Positions 24,020 to 36,766 of a stretch of 64,000 nucleotides of DNA are shown piece by piece (the stretch's first letter is position 1; every line of letters begins with the position of its first letter). Under the pieces are notes generated by a model. The model did not search any database and was not told the origin of the DNA. It saw nothing but the letters and a program-made list of their open reading frames with translations. Source of the DNA: Corbicula japonica. Lineage: Eukaryota; Mollusca; Bivalvia; Venerida; Cyrenidae. The stretch covers positions 1 to 64,000 of the forward strand of contig JAZAYU010001141.1 in NCBI GenBank assembly GCA_038501625.1, read 5' to 3'. A program made the translations under genes and the position numbers.

Positions 24020-27000
24020 CTAGCTATTGCTAATATCTGTAATGTCTGTCTCCTCATTCCCTATGTGAAACACTTGAGTATTTCTGTTAATGTGTCCTTC
24101 TTCCGGAGGTTCAATAGGGTTAGCTGTCATTGTGTGCTCTAACGGCAGGACCTTAACATAATTAGTAAAACCTGTGGAATCTTCAGCAGCCTCGTCACCG
24201 GACGGGATTCCCGAAGTGGAGATATCAGATGTTTTAGGTTTTTTCGGGAAATCGCATATGCTCTTTTTTACACCTTGGAAAATTTTCTTTGGGATAGTTT
24301 CCAATGACATACGTCCTGAAACATATATACTCTTTTATAATTATTAAATAAATACGAACAACTTACCTATGTTCGAAAGTCAAAAGAACAAATTATTAAG
24401 AACAACTTACCTTTTTTCGAAAGTATATCCACATATGCATGAGGATTATGTACTTAATGAAAACATAGGTTTTTTTATATAAGGCCAGAGAAAAACATAT
24501 TTTAGATTCTTATCCCCGCCCGCGCCTGTCCAAAACCACCCGCCCCCAAAATATGTATTGGTAAAAAATCGAAACATATTCTGTTAAAAAAGTGCCCAAC
24601 CGCCCCCTTTTTCCCAAATTCCGGATGAGAATCTAATAATTTATTTTCTCTGGCCTAATAAACATTTTTTTATGAGAACTAAAAATTGTATGTACTTGAC
24701 AAGACTTCGTCGAATCACACTGATTCTTTACTGGACAATATTCGTGACCTATTTTTTGCTTATTGCATACAACTTGCAGACGAATGATTGAATATAGTCT
24801 GCCCAAGAATTACATGTACCTCGGTAAAATGGTATGCGCTACAATAGGTAAAGCAGATTATGCAATACTTGCATTAATCTTTATAAACAAATATTTAAAA
24901 AGTATTTTCAAATTGATATTGTTTGTTAGAAAACGTAATTATCGCTAGATGTATTAAGGCCTGTTGGTACTGTTCTCTGTTTTACTTATTTATATCGAGC
25001 TTTTACGTGGCATTCGTCAAAAATCCCTAACTGACCAGATCTTAGTTTAATGCAAATAAGCTATAATCACAGGTATTTTTTTAAAGAAAATATCGAATCA
25101 ATGATATAAAAAATAAAACACTTTATATGTTTAACAAATATTTTGTTGTGACTTTAACCAAATAAAGGAAAAAATCGTCAACTTCTACATTGTTTTCCGT
25201 GGCAAAAAGATAAAATATTCGATTTATCTATATACTTTTTATTGGAAATCGTGAACCAGAGTAAAAGGTTCCATTTTCACTGCCATATGCCTACCTTTTG
25301 GAATGGATCAAAATTGTACTGTAAATTAGTGTAAATATTGCGTGATCCGGGGCTAGGCGATTGGTCAATTAAATGCTTTTTCATAAATGCCCACTCTCTC
25401 TCAAACCCAGTCTGCAATATTTAAATATTTGTTTGGTGGCTTTCAAAGTTCCCTTTTCATTTTTGAATACAAACCAAAAAAATCTTTTCTTCATGTAATT
25501 TACTCTAGACTACAAACTAAAGGCATAGGGTTCTTAAATAAATGCCTAATGAAGTGGCACGTCATATACCTTTCATTGTTTATATCTCACAATGTCTTCC
25601 CTTCCCTAAAGCCTAATAAGTGTTAAAAAAAAGAAAAGTGTCTTGCCGGTAAACTATCAAAATGTCGGTTATTTCCAAACAACCGTGGTTGTAAAAAATT
25701 AAGATGATTCACGGCCGCGACATTAAATAACGTTATTGTTACATGTACTTATACAAAAATGAAAAAAGGTAAATTAAATGCCATGAGGCAGATCAAGATT
25801 TATTAAGGTTTCTATGAATTAAAACGTTATCTGTTGTCTAAGTATGATGACATGTATAAAACATAAAAAATGTAAGTTGTATCTTTAAATGAGTATTACC
25901 TTCTTTGGGGGTTATCGAAATTTCTCCTTCATATACAACAAGCTGACTTGAGAGTGGCATTTTCCCCTTTTCCTTTGGCTTAGCATTTTCTCGTCGTTTA
26001 TCTTAAAAAAAAACATTCATTTTAGAATGCAAACATCATTGTTAAGACATACACCAAAACTTTAATATTCAACGTATTCTACGTATATATATTTTGCTAG
26101 TCGCTTACGACAAGATCTTGAAACTGACTGAATACTGCTCCCGAATAAAATATTTATATGTGGAACATAAAACATTATTTTATTAAAAAGTGACATATTT
26201 ATTGTGTCTGTATTTTAAACCTTTGTAACACCATTTTCTTTGATAAAGAAAAACAACTAATGCCTATCACATATCATTCCATTCCTTCACCAGTATTTTT
26301 TGTAGGCAAGAAGCAATGTATTTTGCTTAATGCTTAATAAATGTTGTTGTTATTGTTGTTGTTTTGTTAATTGTATTTTATTACTTCAGTCGAGATTTGT
26401 TTGTACTTATAACGCTGATTAAACGAACTTCAACATATATTTTATTAATATTATATTTTTTTCTTAAAACCGACACGTCATCCATTTAATTTATATGTAA
26501 GGCGAAAAATTGCTATACATACTACTGCCACGTGCATGTGTTGCAGACATGTCTTTTTCACTGATTTCCATTGGCATCTGTCCGTGTATATAGAGCATTC
26601 GAACAAACTGCTGTTGTACATTGATATCACACATGATAACATGCTGCATAATCATCTGGGCCTTTTGTAATCTGTTCCCTAGGCTATTTGTATTGTGTAA
26701 AGCACATTTTACAATGTAATCATGCGCAATTAAATCAGGACATATATTGTCAACAAAGTCGTTGTAATCTGTTGTCAATTTGCTGACCAAATAGCCTGAT
26801 ATATCTGAAAAACGAGAAATACATGGGTTCTTTTAATACTCAGTTTTGTATTGTGTTTAGTTTTGTTATCGTTATGGTCTAATTATATATGGTCTTGAAA
26901 GTATAATTTTCGACATTCTACAAGTAAAAAAACTTTACAAAATACATTGATTTTAATAAAAACTAGGCCTGCAAAATCAGTACCTGAAACAAATTCTGCT

Positions 27001-30000
27001 TCGGCATATAAGAACAACTGAGGGTTATATTGTAGATAAAATAAATACTTAATTTAAAGAAAACGTGTGATTTTGTTTTGTTCTGACAACGTGACATAAC
27101 AAACGAAAGAAAACATTAGACATGAATTAAAGTTTTACGATTGCATATTTCATTGGAAGAGTGTTTCAATTTGTGAATGTTATTGCAAAACGTCCCGTAT
27201 GATTGTTCCTTTCTGTACAAGTATATACTTTAAAATTTGTATAAACGTTGTAAACAATGAACATTGTAATTTCATTTCTGACATCCCAATGAAAGTTAAT
27301 CAAAAGTATTAACTAAACATTTCGCGACTGTTCGTTATTAATGACTATAGCTAAAACACCGAAAATTGCTCTGTTGGAGTTTTTGTAACAAATCAATTAA
27401 TCTTAACAAATCTTGTTTATTCTCTGTCAAAAATGTAGGCTAAATTATAAAAAAAAACAATACTCTCCAAAATAATGAACAATCGCATGGATTACACAGT
27501 TACCTGGTTGAAAAACCCTTTTCCAGATATATTCTCTCTTGCTTTTTAGGATCTGTGCAAATGTATCTACTTGATTCTTCTCCATTATTGTCTTAAGCAT
27601 CTTTCTTGTTCTTGTCAGTCTTGATACAGGTTCAGCTGTTAAAATCTGCCTTTCTTCTTCGACTGTAAGTGCTCCATCCGCTATTAATTCTTTTGTAAGT
27701 GATAATGCGTCTAATTCCTCCAGTAGAAATTCTTCATTATCTTTCATTCTATCAATGTTCGACTTTTCTTCTTCAAAGAACATATCAATGAATAAACGAA
27801 AAGGTTAAAACATGTATTGGGAACACCCAGATATATCTAACTAAACAGTTTTTTAACGAAGTATGAAGATAGAACACCCGTGAATGATTAAAATAAGCAA
27901 AGTTTACAGCTTCACAAACAACAAGAAAACAGGAGACCTCAATGAATGGAATTACTTTTTAGGTATATTCAGTAGTAACCTATACTCGCCATCAAAAGAA
28001 AGTTTTCACTCTGCTTATTTCTGCAAACGTAACGTGATTCATAAGATATGAATACTATGTAGCTTTATATGACTTTAAAGTTTGATTAATGAAGGGGCAT
28101 GCTAAAATCTATATAAATATAAATAAATAACACAATTCGGTGTTGTATCCATTAGCGTGTTTCCGTTTGTCGGCGAATTTATCGAGCAATCTTGCCCTAA
28201 ATGACATCAAAATTTGGCCACACACATATATTGGAGACTTTCAAACTCAAATACAGTTTAACAGTATCTGTTTGTGATATTTGGCCCAGATTTGTATTGG
28301 AAAATTTGTCTGGCATTTGTGAGGTTGATTTACTCTTAAAGACATCGCTATTATTGGTTGACTATCAGTGGACTGTGGGGGATTATCCACGACAAAATCA
28401 AGACAGATAACTGTAAAACAGCTGTTACTTATTCAGTGAAGTGTTAACATTGTGGTCCGACTGCCAAAAGTGTAAAAGTAATAGGTTTGAGTCTAAAAGC
28501 TACTATAAATTCAAAATAATGAAAACAAATTGTCACATGTATTAAGCAACATTTGCAGAGCAATTGAAAAGAGCATTACTGTCACTTTATTTATTGTTTT
28601 TGTTTGATGGTGAAAATATATTAATCTCCCTTTATACGCCTATGTATCCGGTTTAACAATCAGATGGGCCTCATAAAAACATACCTAATGTATAATTATA
28701 CAGTATAAATTAAATAGGTTGTACCTTTCACTTTAATAATGTAGACTAACAGAGGAGAAAATACTTATAATATATACTGAAAGGATAAAGAAACGCAGGG
28801 TAACATTTGTAACGCGTTCTCCAAATAAAGTGAAACTTTGTGTATTGAGTTATTAGGTCATGATACACCTTAACATGTGTCGAAAGTGAATAAAACTTGT
28901 CTCCACTGCCTCAGTGTAAACCGTCGTGGAGCATGAGCTTTCGAACCTGCCTATCCAATTGTTACCCTGCGTTTCTTTATCCTTTCAGTATAATAAGTAT
29001 GAAATAATAATAGTATATAATAATATAAGGTAACAACGACTGTCTCTCAAATCTCTCTATCTTTATTGTTATCTATTAACTTTTCTGTTTAAAAATTTTG
29101 CATGTTATTACCTAAGCTCTCTTTTCCTTTCTACATGTTGGTTTTATGGAGAGTTTGGGTCTTATGGGTGTGGCCATTTCTGATATGCAAATTTCACTTA
29201 TTTTCCAATTCATTTTACTGCCTAGCACCATCGAACATTACTCTTATGAAAATGTTGAATGTTCGGTTGCCCATTCACAATTTTTTTAACCCTTTCCTGG
29301 ATATATACGCATTTTTACGCATGTGCGACCAATCTGTGCCGTCTGATCAGGATCTGCACTGGTCGCATTTTGGTAATAAATAACCTAGGCATATGAATCA
29401 AAAAGCGAACGGTTAGATCGTGATCAGACGGATGCGCCGGCTTATCTGGATCTAAACTGTTCGCCCCAGCAATAAAGGTGTATCTACGAGGGTTGTTTGA
29501 TAAATTCGCGGACAGCGGTCGTAAAAACAGAAAAAGACAAAATACATGTATAAAATTTATATGTGCATGATCTGTAATTCAAGTCGAATACAATACAACA
29601 ACTGGTAATAGTTTTACATTAACAATAAACAAATAACTACATAAAACAAAAGGTACATTAACGATTTACGGAGCACAACGTCGAAAATAACGCTATAATG
29701 TCAACGTCAGAATATAGCGCCGATCTCGGTCTTCCTGATCTAGCGTTGTCGTTAATACTTTCGTGTCCGTTGCGTTATCTCTCATGCCATTTGAAGACAA
29801 TAGTGCGACAACACTTTGCTGAGTTCGACTTCTCAAGTAATCGTAACGTTTCCGTGGGTGTGTGACCTAGGTTAACGCAAAACTTGATATTTGCCCTGGT
29901 TTCAACGTTTAAATTTGACGTCATGGTTTTTCTCTATCACTATGCGATAAATTGCTGTACCGACGAGCGAAAACAACGGATGTCAATGAAAATTAACGGA

Positions 30001-33000
30001 AATGACGTTGACATATTGAGTATTGACGTTACGCGTTCCCGCGTAATTTCGACGTCACAAAGTTACCATTTTAAAGCATTAAAAACAAGAGTTATGCCAA
30101 TTTTACGGACTGCTCCGTAGAACGTTACCATGGTAGCGTTATTCATCAATAAAATGGGCATTTCGAAAAAAACTAAGTTAAAATTTGTAATTACCATTTA
30201 ATTGAACATGATTCCGCAATACCTGAAAATTTCATTAACTTTGGATGAACAATAATAAAATAAACACCGCTGTCCGCGAACTTATTAAACAACCCTCGTA
30301 TACAGGAAAGGTTTAATAATATTCGATATTTTAGCGTATTATTTCTTACCTGCATGTGATCTTGGTGGATGCACAGACAACGTCACTTCTAGTTTTTTAA
30401 CCCTTGACGATATTATTCGTTGGATCTCTGGATTGTGGAGGATTTGTTCCATAATTTTCATGAGTGCGGTCGAAATGTCTTTACTAAACAGTTTCTTAAA
30501 CGAGTACGGCCTGCATCCTTTTAGTCTTATAACAATACTTCCATGTGTGACACGAGTTACAATCGTTTCTGTTTCGATGATCAGGTTGTTATTGATCATT
30601 AATTTCACTTCTGGTTTTCCCATGGCGTTTTTAATTTCTCGTTCCAGATTAACGATGTCTTGTTCACAACTTAATTTGCATCGTATCTCACATGTGTTGC
30701 TTTCTACAAAAACAAGTTTCGATTAATTAAAAAATGATAGATTCCATCAACTTCAATTTTATTAATTGTTTTAAAAACGAAACTATTGTAGTTAGTATGA
30801 ACTTGTTAAATCTTGCATATATTATTAATTAAACATTTGAAATAAAGAAGATATATGGAAGAAGAATATACCTTTTAAGATTGTTGTCTTACGTTTACTA
30901 ACGCCTTTTTGTTGTGTAGCCTTGATTTTGACATGCTCTGCTACAACCAAAATACAAGTTTGAAGTGGAGAATTTAAGTTTTGTATGGGAACACTATAAA
31001 ATGCAAATGTGTTCTTAAAATAAAAAATACGTGTATTTTAAATAAATAATAATAATGATTTTTAATAAGCCAGCTTTACCCAAATAAAGATTACTATAAT
31101 GTTCAAAGCCTTTAAAAACATCTCTTAAAGCCAGATATATATAAAACTAGAATTTTGATTGGGATTTTGTTCTCCTAAAACTTTGAATCCCCGGAATTAA
31201 TTTCCGGGTGATGCTAATGTGGTTTGAAACAAAAAGGTGAAAATTAACAAAATTAACGTAACAAATGAAATAGTCTATTCGACCATTGTCGGAGGCACTA
31301 AATACCAGTTGTGTATTCATAATTCATTTAATCAAACTCACCGGTAGAGCTTTTTGCATCTTCGTCTGTGATATCTCTTTTAAGACGTGGTAACAGGTAT
31401 TTCTCATTGGTTTCTTCCAGGGCCTTCAGTAAGACTAAGTAACCTGTTTGTATATGGTTTGGTTTTCGCAGAAGTCGAACAATTTCTTTGGACCTTTCGC
31501 GTCTAGTTTGTTTACTAAAGACTTGTTCATACTCATCAATAGTAAATTCTCCGTACTCCAAAAATATGTCAGCGATCTCATTCGGCTGCAGCTGATTAAT
31601 AATGTCTTTTTTCCACATCCTTAAACGGTAATTCGCTACTACCGGTTCGATTTCATCTTTGTTTAAAGCTGTTAAATATATAGAAGAATTCGAAACAATT
31701 GAATACTTTTATATTCTTATTGAAAACTATTGAGTCAGACTTGGTTTGATAAGATCTTTTCCGAGGGAGGGTTATTACAATTTATAGCAATTATCATTTC
31801 TCATTACCGAATGACTACATGGCATATTTAAAAGTCATAGCTAAAGACATTTTTTCAAATAATGATAATACATATAACAGGACTAACTATTTCATAATAA
31901 TACACAACTAACATTTATTTTACGTTTGCCAGATTTGTATTTTGGGCTATGGATCTCTTTGAGCTACTCCTCGACGACCTATTTTCCTCAATAAATTCTT
32001 TCTTTGAGTTTGTATAATTGTTGTAAAAACATGTGTTTTTCTTTCTTTAAATTCACTTACCACTTAAATCACGTGGTGAACCTGGTCTGCACCTCAGTAC
32101 ACATTTCATTTCATGTAATTTTTTTCATGTATATTAGAGACCAGAATATCAGCAGATGCTAAGCTTACAGCTCCTTAGGCCCATTTGGAATACCAGCTTT
32201 TCATGTTCCTAGTAGACCTTAATTGAAACGGTAAATCTAGATATTTGTTAATAACTTATACAAGTGTTAAACATTGACCTCTTGCGACCAAAACCTGAGT
32301 TTTCTTTTTGCATATGCTGTTTAGATTTCATTCTATCATTAACAGTGTACAATAGTACAGTTTTTAAATTGTGATGGCCGTATAAACACCGAGTCAAACG
32401 AACATGAAGAATCCCTTATTTGACTATAATAGCAAAATGGGTTCTTCAAAATATTAAATTTATAAATTTTGAAAGTACCTGGAAAGAATTTCGGTTCCTG
32501 AAGAGATTTCCTCAGATAGGAATAGTCTGTTTTGTCTAAAGATTCAAGAAAACGGTCATATGCATCTGGAAGCATCCTTGAAACAGTCAATATCAATTTG
32601 CTAGCTTTATCTCTCCTTGTTTTTTCAGATAAAATATCTTCCTTTTCCTCATCTGAGAGAATCTCAGCTGCTTCTAAATCATCTAACAGAGGTTCGACTT
32701 CCATCTCTTGTTTTAAAAGTCGTAAATTTGCCAATAATTGACGCAGATCATCTTCGTATAAGCCACGTTTGTTCTTCCTGTCTACATCAAGTTTCTCTGG
32801 GAAAGACTGCCCACGCAAACTCCAGTTTGTACTAATAACTCCGTTACACTGCAGAGGACTTTGAACATCACAAGGTGTGATTTGACCTGAACAATTTAAA
32901 TTTAATATACGTTATATTATTGCTTTTAAAACTACGTAAAACGGAAAATTAATAAAACACATTAGTATTATAACTATTCCACATTTATAAAGCACCATTT

Positions 33001-34163
33001 TCATACATATACATGAACATACGTTTAGAGGTGCTTTACAAACAAAACCATATTTATTTTAAGAATACGATTGACAGAATAACACATTCCGATATATAAA
33101 AGAAAAATTTAAAACATACTAAATAAAACTTCAAACTAAAAAGGTGAAATAAAATTACACAAACAGAATGGTAGGTAAAACGCCATATTGTGCTTCATAT
33201 AACAGAAAGCGTATATGTCATATACCTGTATTACTTTTTTAAACAAATAAATTTCACACAGTACAGTAAGACCAATGTATCAAAGCAAATTAAAACTACC
33301 GTGCTTCATAACACTGAAGTAAATGTATGTTTTAAGAAAGTTATTTTTCAAAGAAACAAAGATTGCTGCTAGGCTGGCGTATTACTGGTAAGATATTCCA
33401 CAGCCGAAGTGCGCTCACAGAGAACACCGGTCACTAAAGCTCACTGCTTTAGATCTGAATGGTACTGAAGTCTTATATTGATTTTAGATCTTTAAGTGTA
33501 TACAGTTCTAGCAAAGATTTAACATACGCTGCGCCTTGTATGTAAGGGTACAAATCTTATAATTGATTCTGCTGACTGTATATCGTCAAACATTGCAGAT
33601 ATTTTTAAATCGCAGTGATATGACTGGAGCGAAAAGCTTCTGAAATTGTTCGCGCTTTGTTTTGAATGGTCTGGAGCTTGTTATGAGTGGTTTTGGGCAG
33701 TCCGTAGAGCTAAAAATTACAACGAAGTAGACTAGTCAAAATGTAAAAAGACTGTTGAGTAGAGATTTTGTAGCATCGTATGTAATATATTGTCTTATGA
33801 GGCTAATCTTGCGTACTTTAGCATAACTTTATTGACACACAAGTGAACGTGGCTTACTCACATATTATCGTGAGTAAAACAATTATTCACTACTTCCATT
33901 GTAACTACACTAAAATAAGAAAAACACAAGACTCATATAGGAAATAGGCTTTTAGTATTTGACAGCATTTCAATCGACATAAATATGTCCGGTGACAAAT
34001 AATACAACATAGACATGTAACAAATGTTCTTTTAACACTCTGATAATGTCATGTCTTAACGAACCTACTTACAAAATACAATCTCTGTATTGCAGTGGGC
34101 AAGACTTTCAATTTTATTGGAGGACAGTTCTTCACATATTTTACACATATTGTACTTTGCCAT
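24020..34163 (-). CDS. Multi-CARD adaptor with TRADD-N-like segment (gene 2, nine exons)
   Basis: Exons, minus strand: 34163-34073, 32886-32479, 31668-31342, 30940-30872, 30703-30350, 27770-27504, 26804-26523, 26001-25900, 24315-24020. They total 2196 nt (731 residues), every intron is phase 1, and the frame stays open throughout. The start codon is in a good context (gtacATGG). Layout: residues 1-55 Cys/His-rich (CKIC, HC, FC, PC); about 70-155 a clear CARD with EKTRRDKASKLI; about 180-265 a second CARD with KQTRRERSKEIV; 276-298 a Lys/Arg linker; 299-416 a segment containing VTHGSIVIRLKG that resembles TRADD-N domains; 417-505 a third CARD-like exon; 506-599 a weaker fourth; 600-731 a hydrophilic tail. 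CARDs assemble signalling oligomers in apoptosis and innate immunity; no caspase, NACHT or kinase domain is visible, so an adaptor role is inferred. Exon 9 ends at a TAG; no convincing polyadenylation signal was found. Confidence 0.72.
28740..28995. repeat. Inverted-repeat element in intron 5 of gene 2
   Basis: tatactgaaaggataaagaa followed by acgcagggtaac (about 28773-28804) is repeated in inverted orientation as gttaccctgcg then tttctttatcctttcagtat (about 28960-28991), with about 155 bp between: a MITE-like structure of roughly 220 bp. Confidence 0.75.
29100..29200 (-). repeat. Fragment of the ~375 bp dispersed repeat
   Basis: gctctcttttcctttctac ... gtgtggccatttctgatatg is the inverse of the head of the copies at 57033 and 57402. 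Confidence 0.7.
29282..30330 (+). repeat. Dispersed GATC-rich repeat split by a MITE
   Basis: 29282-29486 and 30301-30330 flank the TACGAGGG element; the left part matches 2240-2415 (gatctaaactgttcgccc). Confidence 0.55.
29487..30298. mobile_element. 812 bp MITE with TACGAGGG ends
   Basis: CGAGGGTTGTTTGATAAATT at 29487 and its inverse ending CAACCCTCG at 30298 form inverted ends of about 33 bp, flanked by TA on both sides. Such ends are known from Tc1/mariner-related elements. No transposase ORF remains. It lies in intron 5 of gene 2. Confidence 0.85.
33851..33975 (+). repeat. Duplicated segment, copy 1
   Basis: The run from actcacatattatcgtgag to agcatttcaatcga recurs almost unchanged at 35793-35918. 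It lies in intron 1 of gene 2. Confidence 0.85.
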
Positions 34164-34817
34164 GTACTGATATTATACATTTATAAATTCTTATTTCATG
34201 ATTTTGCGAGACTCATTTACGTCCTCAAAAAATATTTTACAATGTATACATAATCAGAATAACCAAGTTGCACAACCACGATCACTTGTTTTTAAACCCC
34301 AATAGGCGCAGCTAACTTTACTATGCTGCATATAAAATTTTCAGTGAATGTGCTCGTATTTCCGTCATAGGAATGCTGGCCGCCCACGTAAAACCCCCTT
34401 CTTTTGGGAGGAACCGTTTATCCGTAGCAAATGCACGAAATTCTATATCTTTTTGTTCTTTTCAGAACAGAATTTCTCAGACCATTCCTCAGAATATTGG
34501 AACTACGAATTTTGTCCAAGTTGTGCACATTGATTACACTACGACAATATTAAGTAACTAGCTAAGACATTCTATTAAATAAATTAAATGTTATATCCTT
34601 ATCAATTTGAATAGCTATAATTGTAAAGTAGTCAGTACAAAGTCGAGCCGTAGAACTGAATTTCAATTACAACACGCGGGTTTTATCTCCCGTGTAATAC
34701 CACGTGACTAACCACACGAGTAATTCGCACAAATCCTTCCGCGATTTTGTGCACCAGAACGTTAAGACATACGTTCGTCGGTTTACTCCGTACCACGAAG
34801 AACTTCAAAATCTTTAC

Positions 34818-35198
34818 ATCCCTTTGGCTTTGCAATGCTATTACATTCTTATGTTTATATGTTTGTATGCTTTTGCATGCAACATTGTTGAGCTTTTGGG
34901 TGGGTTGGAGTTATTTCACCAAGACAATTTGTACTTGTTTTGTGATACGAGAACCTGTTGGGGCAAGTGTGAGGTTGGTGCACCCTAGAACATGGTTTAA
35001 ACCCCCAGTGGTAATTTGTTTTGCCACTGACCGTTCCAAGGCGGTAACCCCTCCGGTTCTCACTTCCGTTATTTGTTTGTGGCGTCCAGTTTGAAACTGA
35101 TTTTTGTAATACCATGCTCTCTTTTCCTCTCTACTTTTTGGCTGTGTGGGGAGCCTGTGTATGCTGGATGTGGCCATTCCTGATATGCATATTTCATT
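34818..35198 (-). repeat. ~375 bp dispersed repeat, nearly complete, minus orientation
   Basis: Inverse of the copies at 57033-57375 and 57402-57780, from ccctttggctttgcaatg to cctgatatgcatatttc. ORFs in it are open by chance and shared by all copies; no protein family is apparent. Confidence 0.85.
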
Positions 35199-35585
35199 TT
35201 TTTACACTGATTATGTCACATGTGTCTTTACAAATCAAAGGAATCGACACAAACATATCATGTTAAGATTAATGTAGTTCCATTTAACTTCAACGATTAA
35301 CATTTTTCACAGTAAAGTTCGTCGAATGATTTCAGGTGATGCACACTTCATTGTTTAGTCCTGGATAATAGGCATCCCGAACGAATATCCCTCGGTTTCA
35401 GAGCTGTTGTGTGAATATAAGTCAGACCTAAAATATACTATGTAAAATTGAGAACAAGATCGAAATTTATTCTAAATTCATGATACTATCGACATAGATA
35501 AACAAGTACTCCCGAATGAAAATAACATTTAACTAACTTCAAAATCATCGATGACAAAACCAGCTGGGTGGGCGGGTGGGAAGCA

Positions 35586-35797
35586 ACCATAATGTATTCG
35601 CTGTCAAATACTAGCCTCGAGTGATTCAAACTAACGAAAAATCAGAATATAAGACACATTTGCACGAAAACTACATGCGAAACGTCAAAAAAAACCGGGA
35701 AAACCAAAAACCTGCAAATTCTACATAGACTGGCTACATACTACATATAGACCGTCACAAAGCGTAACAATGTCAAACGTGAATAATTTTATTTACT
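35586..35797 (+). repeat. Duplicated segment shared with 40326-40538
   Basis: About 210 bp starting caaccataatgtattcgct and ending gaataattttattt, nearly identical to 40326-40538. It is followed directly by the copy of 33851-33975. Confidence 0.85.
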
Positions 35798-35918
35798 CAC
35801 TTATTATCGTGAGTAAAACAATTATTCACTAATTCCATTGTAACTACACTAAAAATAAGAAAAACACAAGACTCATATAGGAAATAGGCTTTTAGTATTT
35901 GACAGCATTTCAATCGAG
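35793..35918 (+). repeat. Duplicated segment, copy 2 (of 33851-33975)
   Basis: Differs from 33851-33975 by only a few substitutions and a one-base indel. Confidence 0.85.
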
Positions 35919-36766
35919 CTAATCAAAGAAGGATAATAAACAGTGATCTCCAGAAAATAAAAAACAATTCATTATTTGCTTTCGAATTAAACACGCAAAA
36001 ATAATATTTTAACAAAGCACTTGTATAATTTTATGATCTTATGACAAAATATACTTCTCTTCAAAACCGATTCATGTGAGCCTCTGCTATTGACACAATA
36101 AGCCACTGACCAATGATCTCTTGTCTGAAAACGAGTCTACAAACAACCAAACGGAATACTATACAACCATCATACAGTTAAATAAACCTTTACTAAATGC
36201 CTAGATTAAATGCCACAAAGAAAATCATTCCTGTACCCAAGCCCAAGTTAACAACTGTTCCAACGCTGCTCTAGTAAGAAACCAAATGTACCAGACACTG
36301 ATAAGCATTCTCGTCTAACTGACCAAAGTTTTACCATTAACTGATATTTAATAACACTAACCATGAAACATTAAAAAATTGCCCGCTCTAATTCCCGGAA
36401 ATAACTAATCAACAGACGACGAATAATTATAAATACATTTGCATTTTGTTCGTTGGTTTAAAAGAATGAATGCTTATGTAAACGTTAAACTATTTAAAAA
36501 TAATTCCATTTATATTTGTTTTGGTCTCGTTTGTTAGTCAAATGCTTAATTGGAATTATTCATGAATGCATATAATTCACCGTCCTAAAAAGCAACATAA
36601 CCGTGGTGTCTTATCGATAAAAACTGGAAATCCACCAGGAAACTTAGCCATGACCTCGAGGTACGTGTCAACAACTAAATGTAAGCATCGTTTCAATTCT
36701 AATCCGTTCTAAAAAGCCAAGCCAGCATGGCCAACATTATTATAATTTAAAACATTAAATGAAAGT
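35919..36766. other. No gene recognised
   Basis: AT-rich, no protein-like ORF, no repeat structure noticed. Confidence 0.5.

Noticed and set aside
29884..30120. 78-codon ORF inside the TACGAGGG element as a transposase remnant
   Set aside because: No mariner signature or DDE-like motif can be seen.
34704..35177. Overlapping ORFs of 86-115 codons
   Set aside because: They lie in the ~375 bp dispersed repeat and recur in its copies at 57044-57690; several frames and both strands are open, with no protein family.
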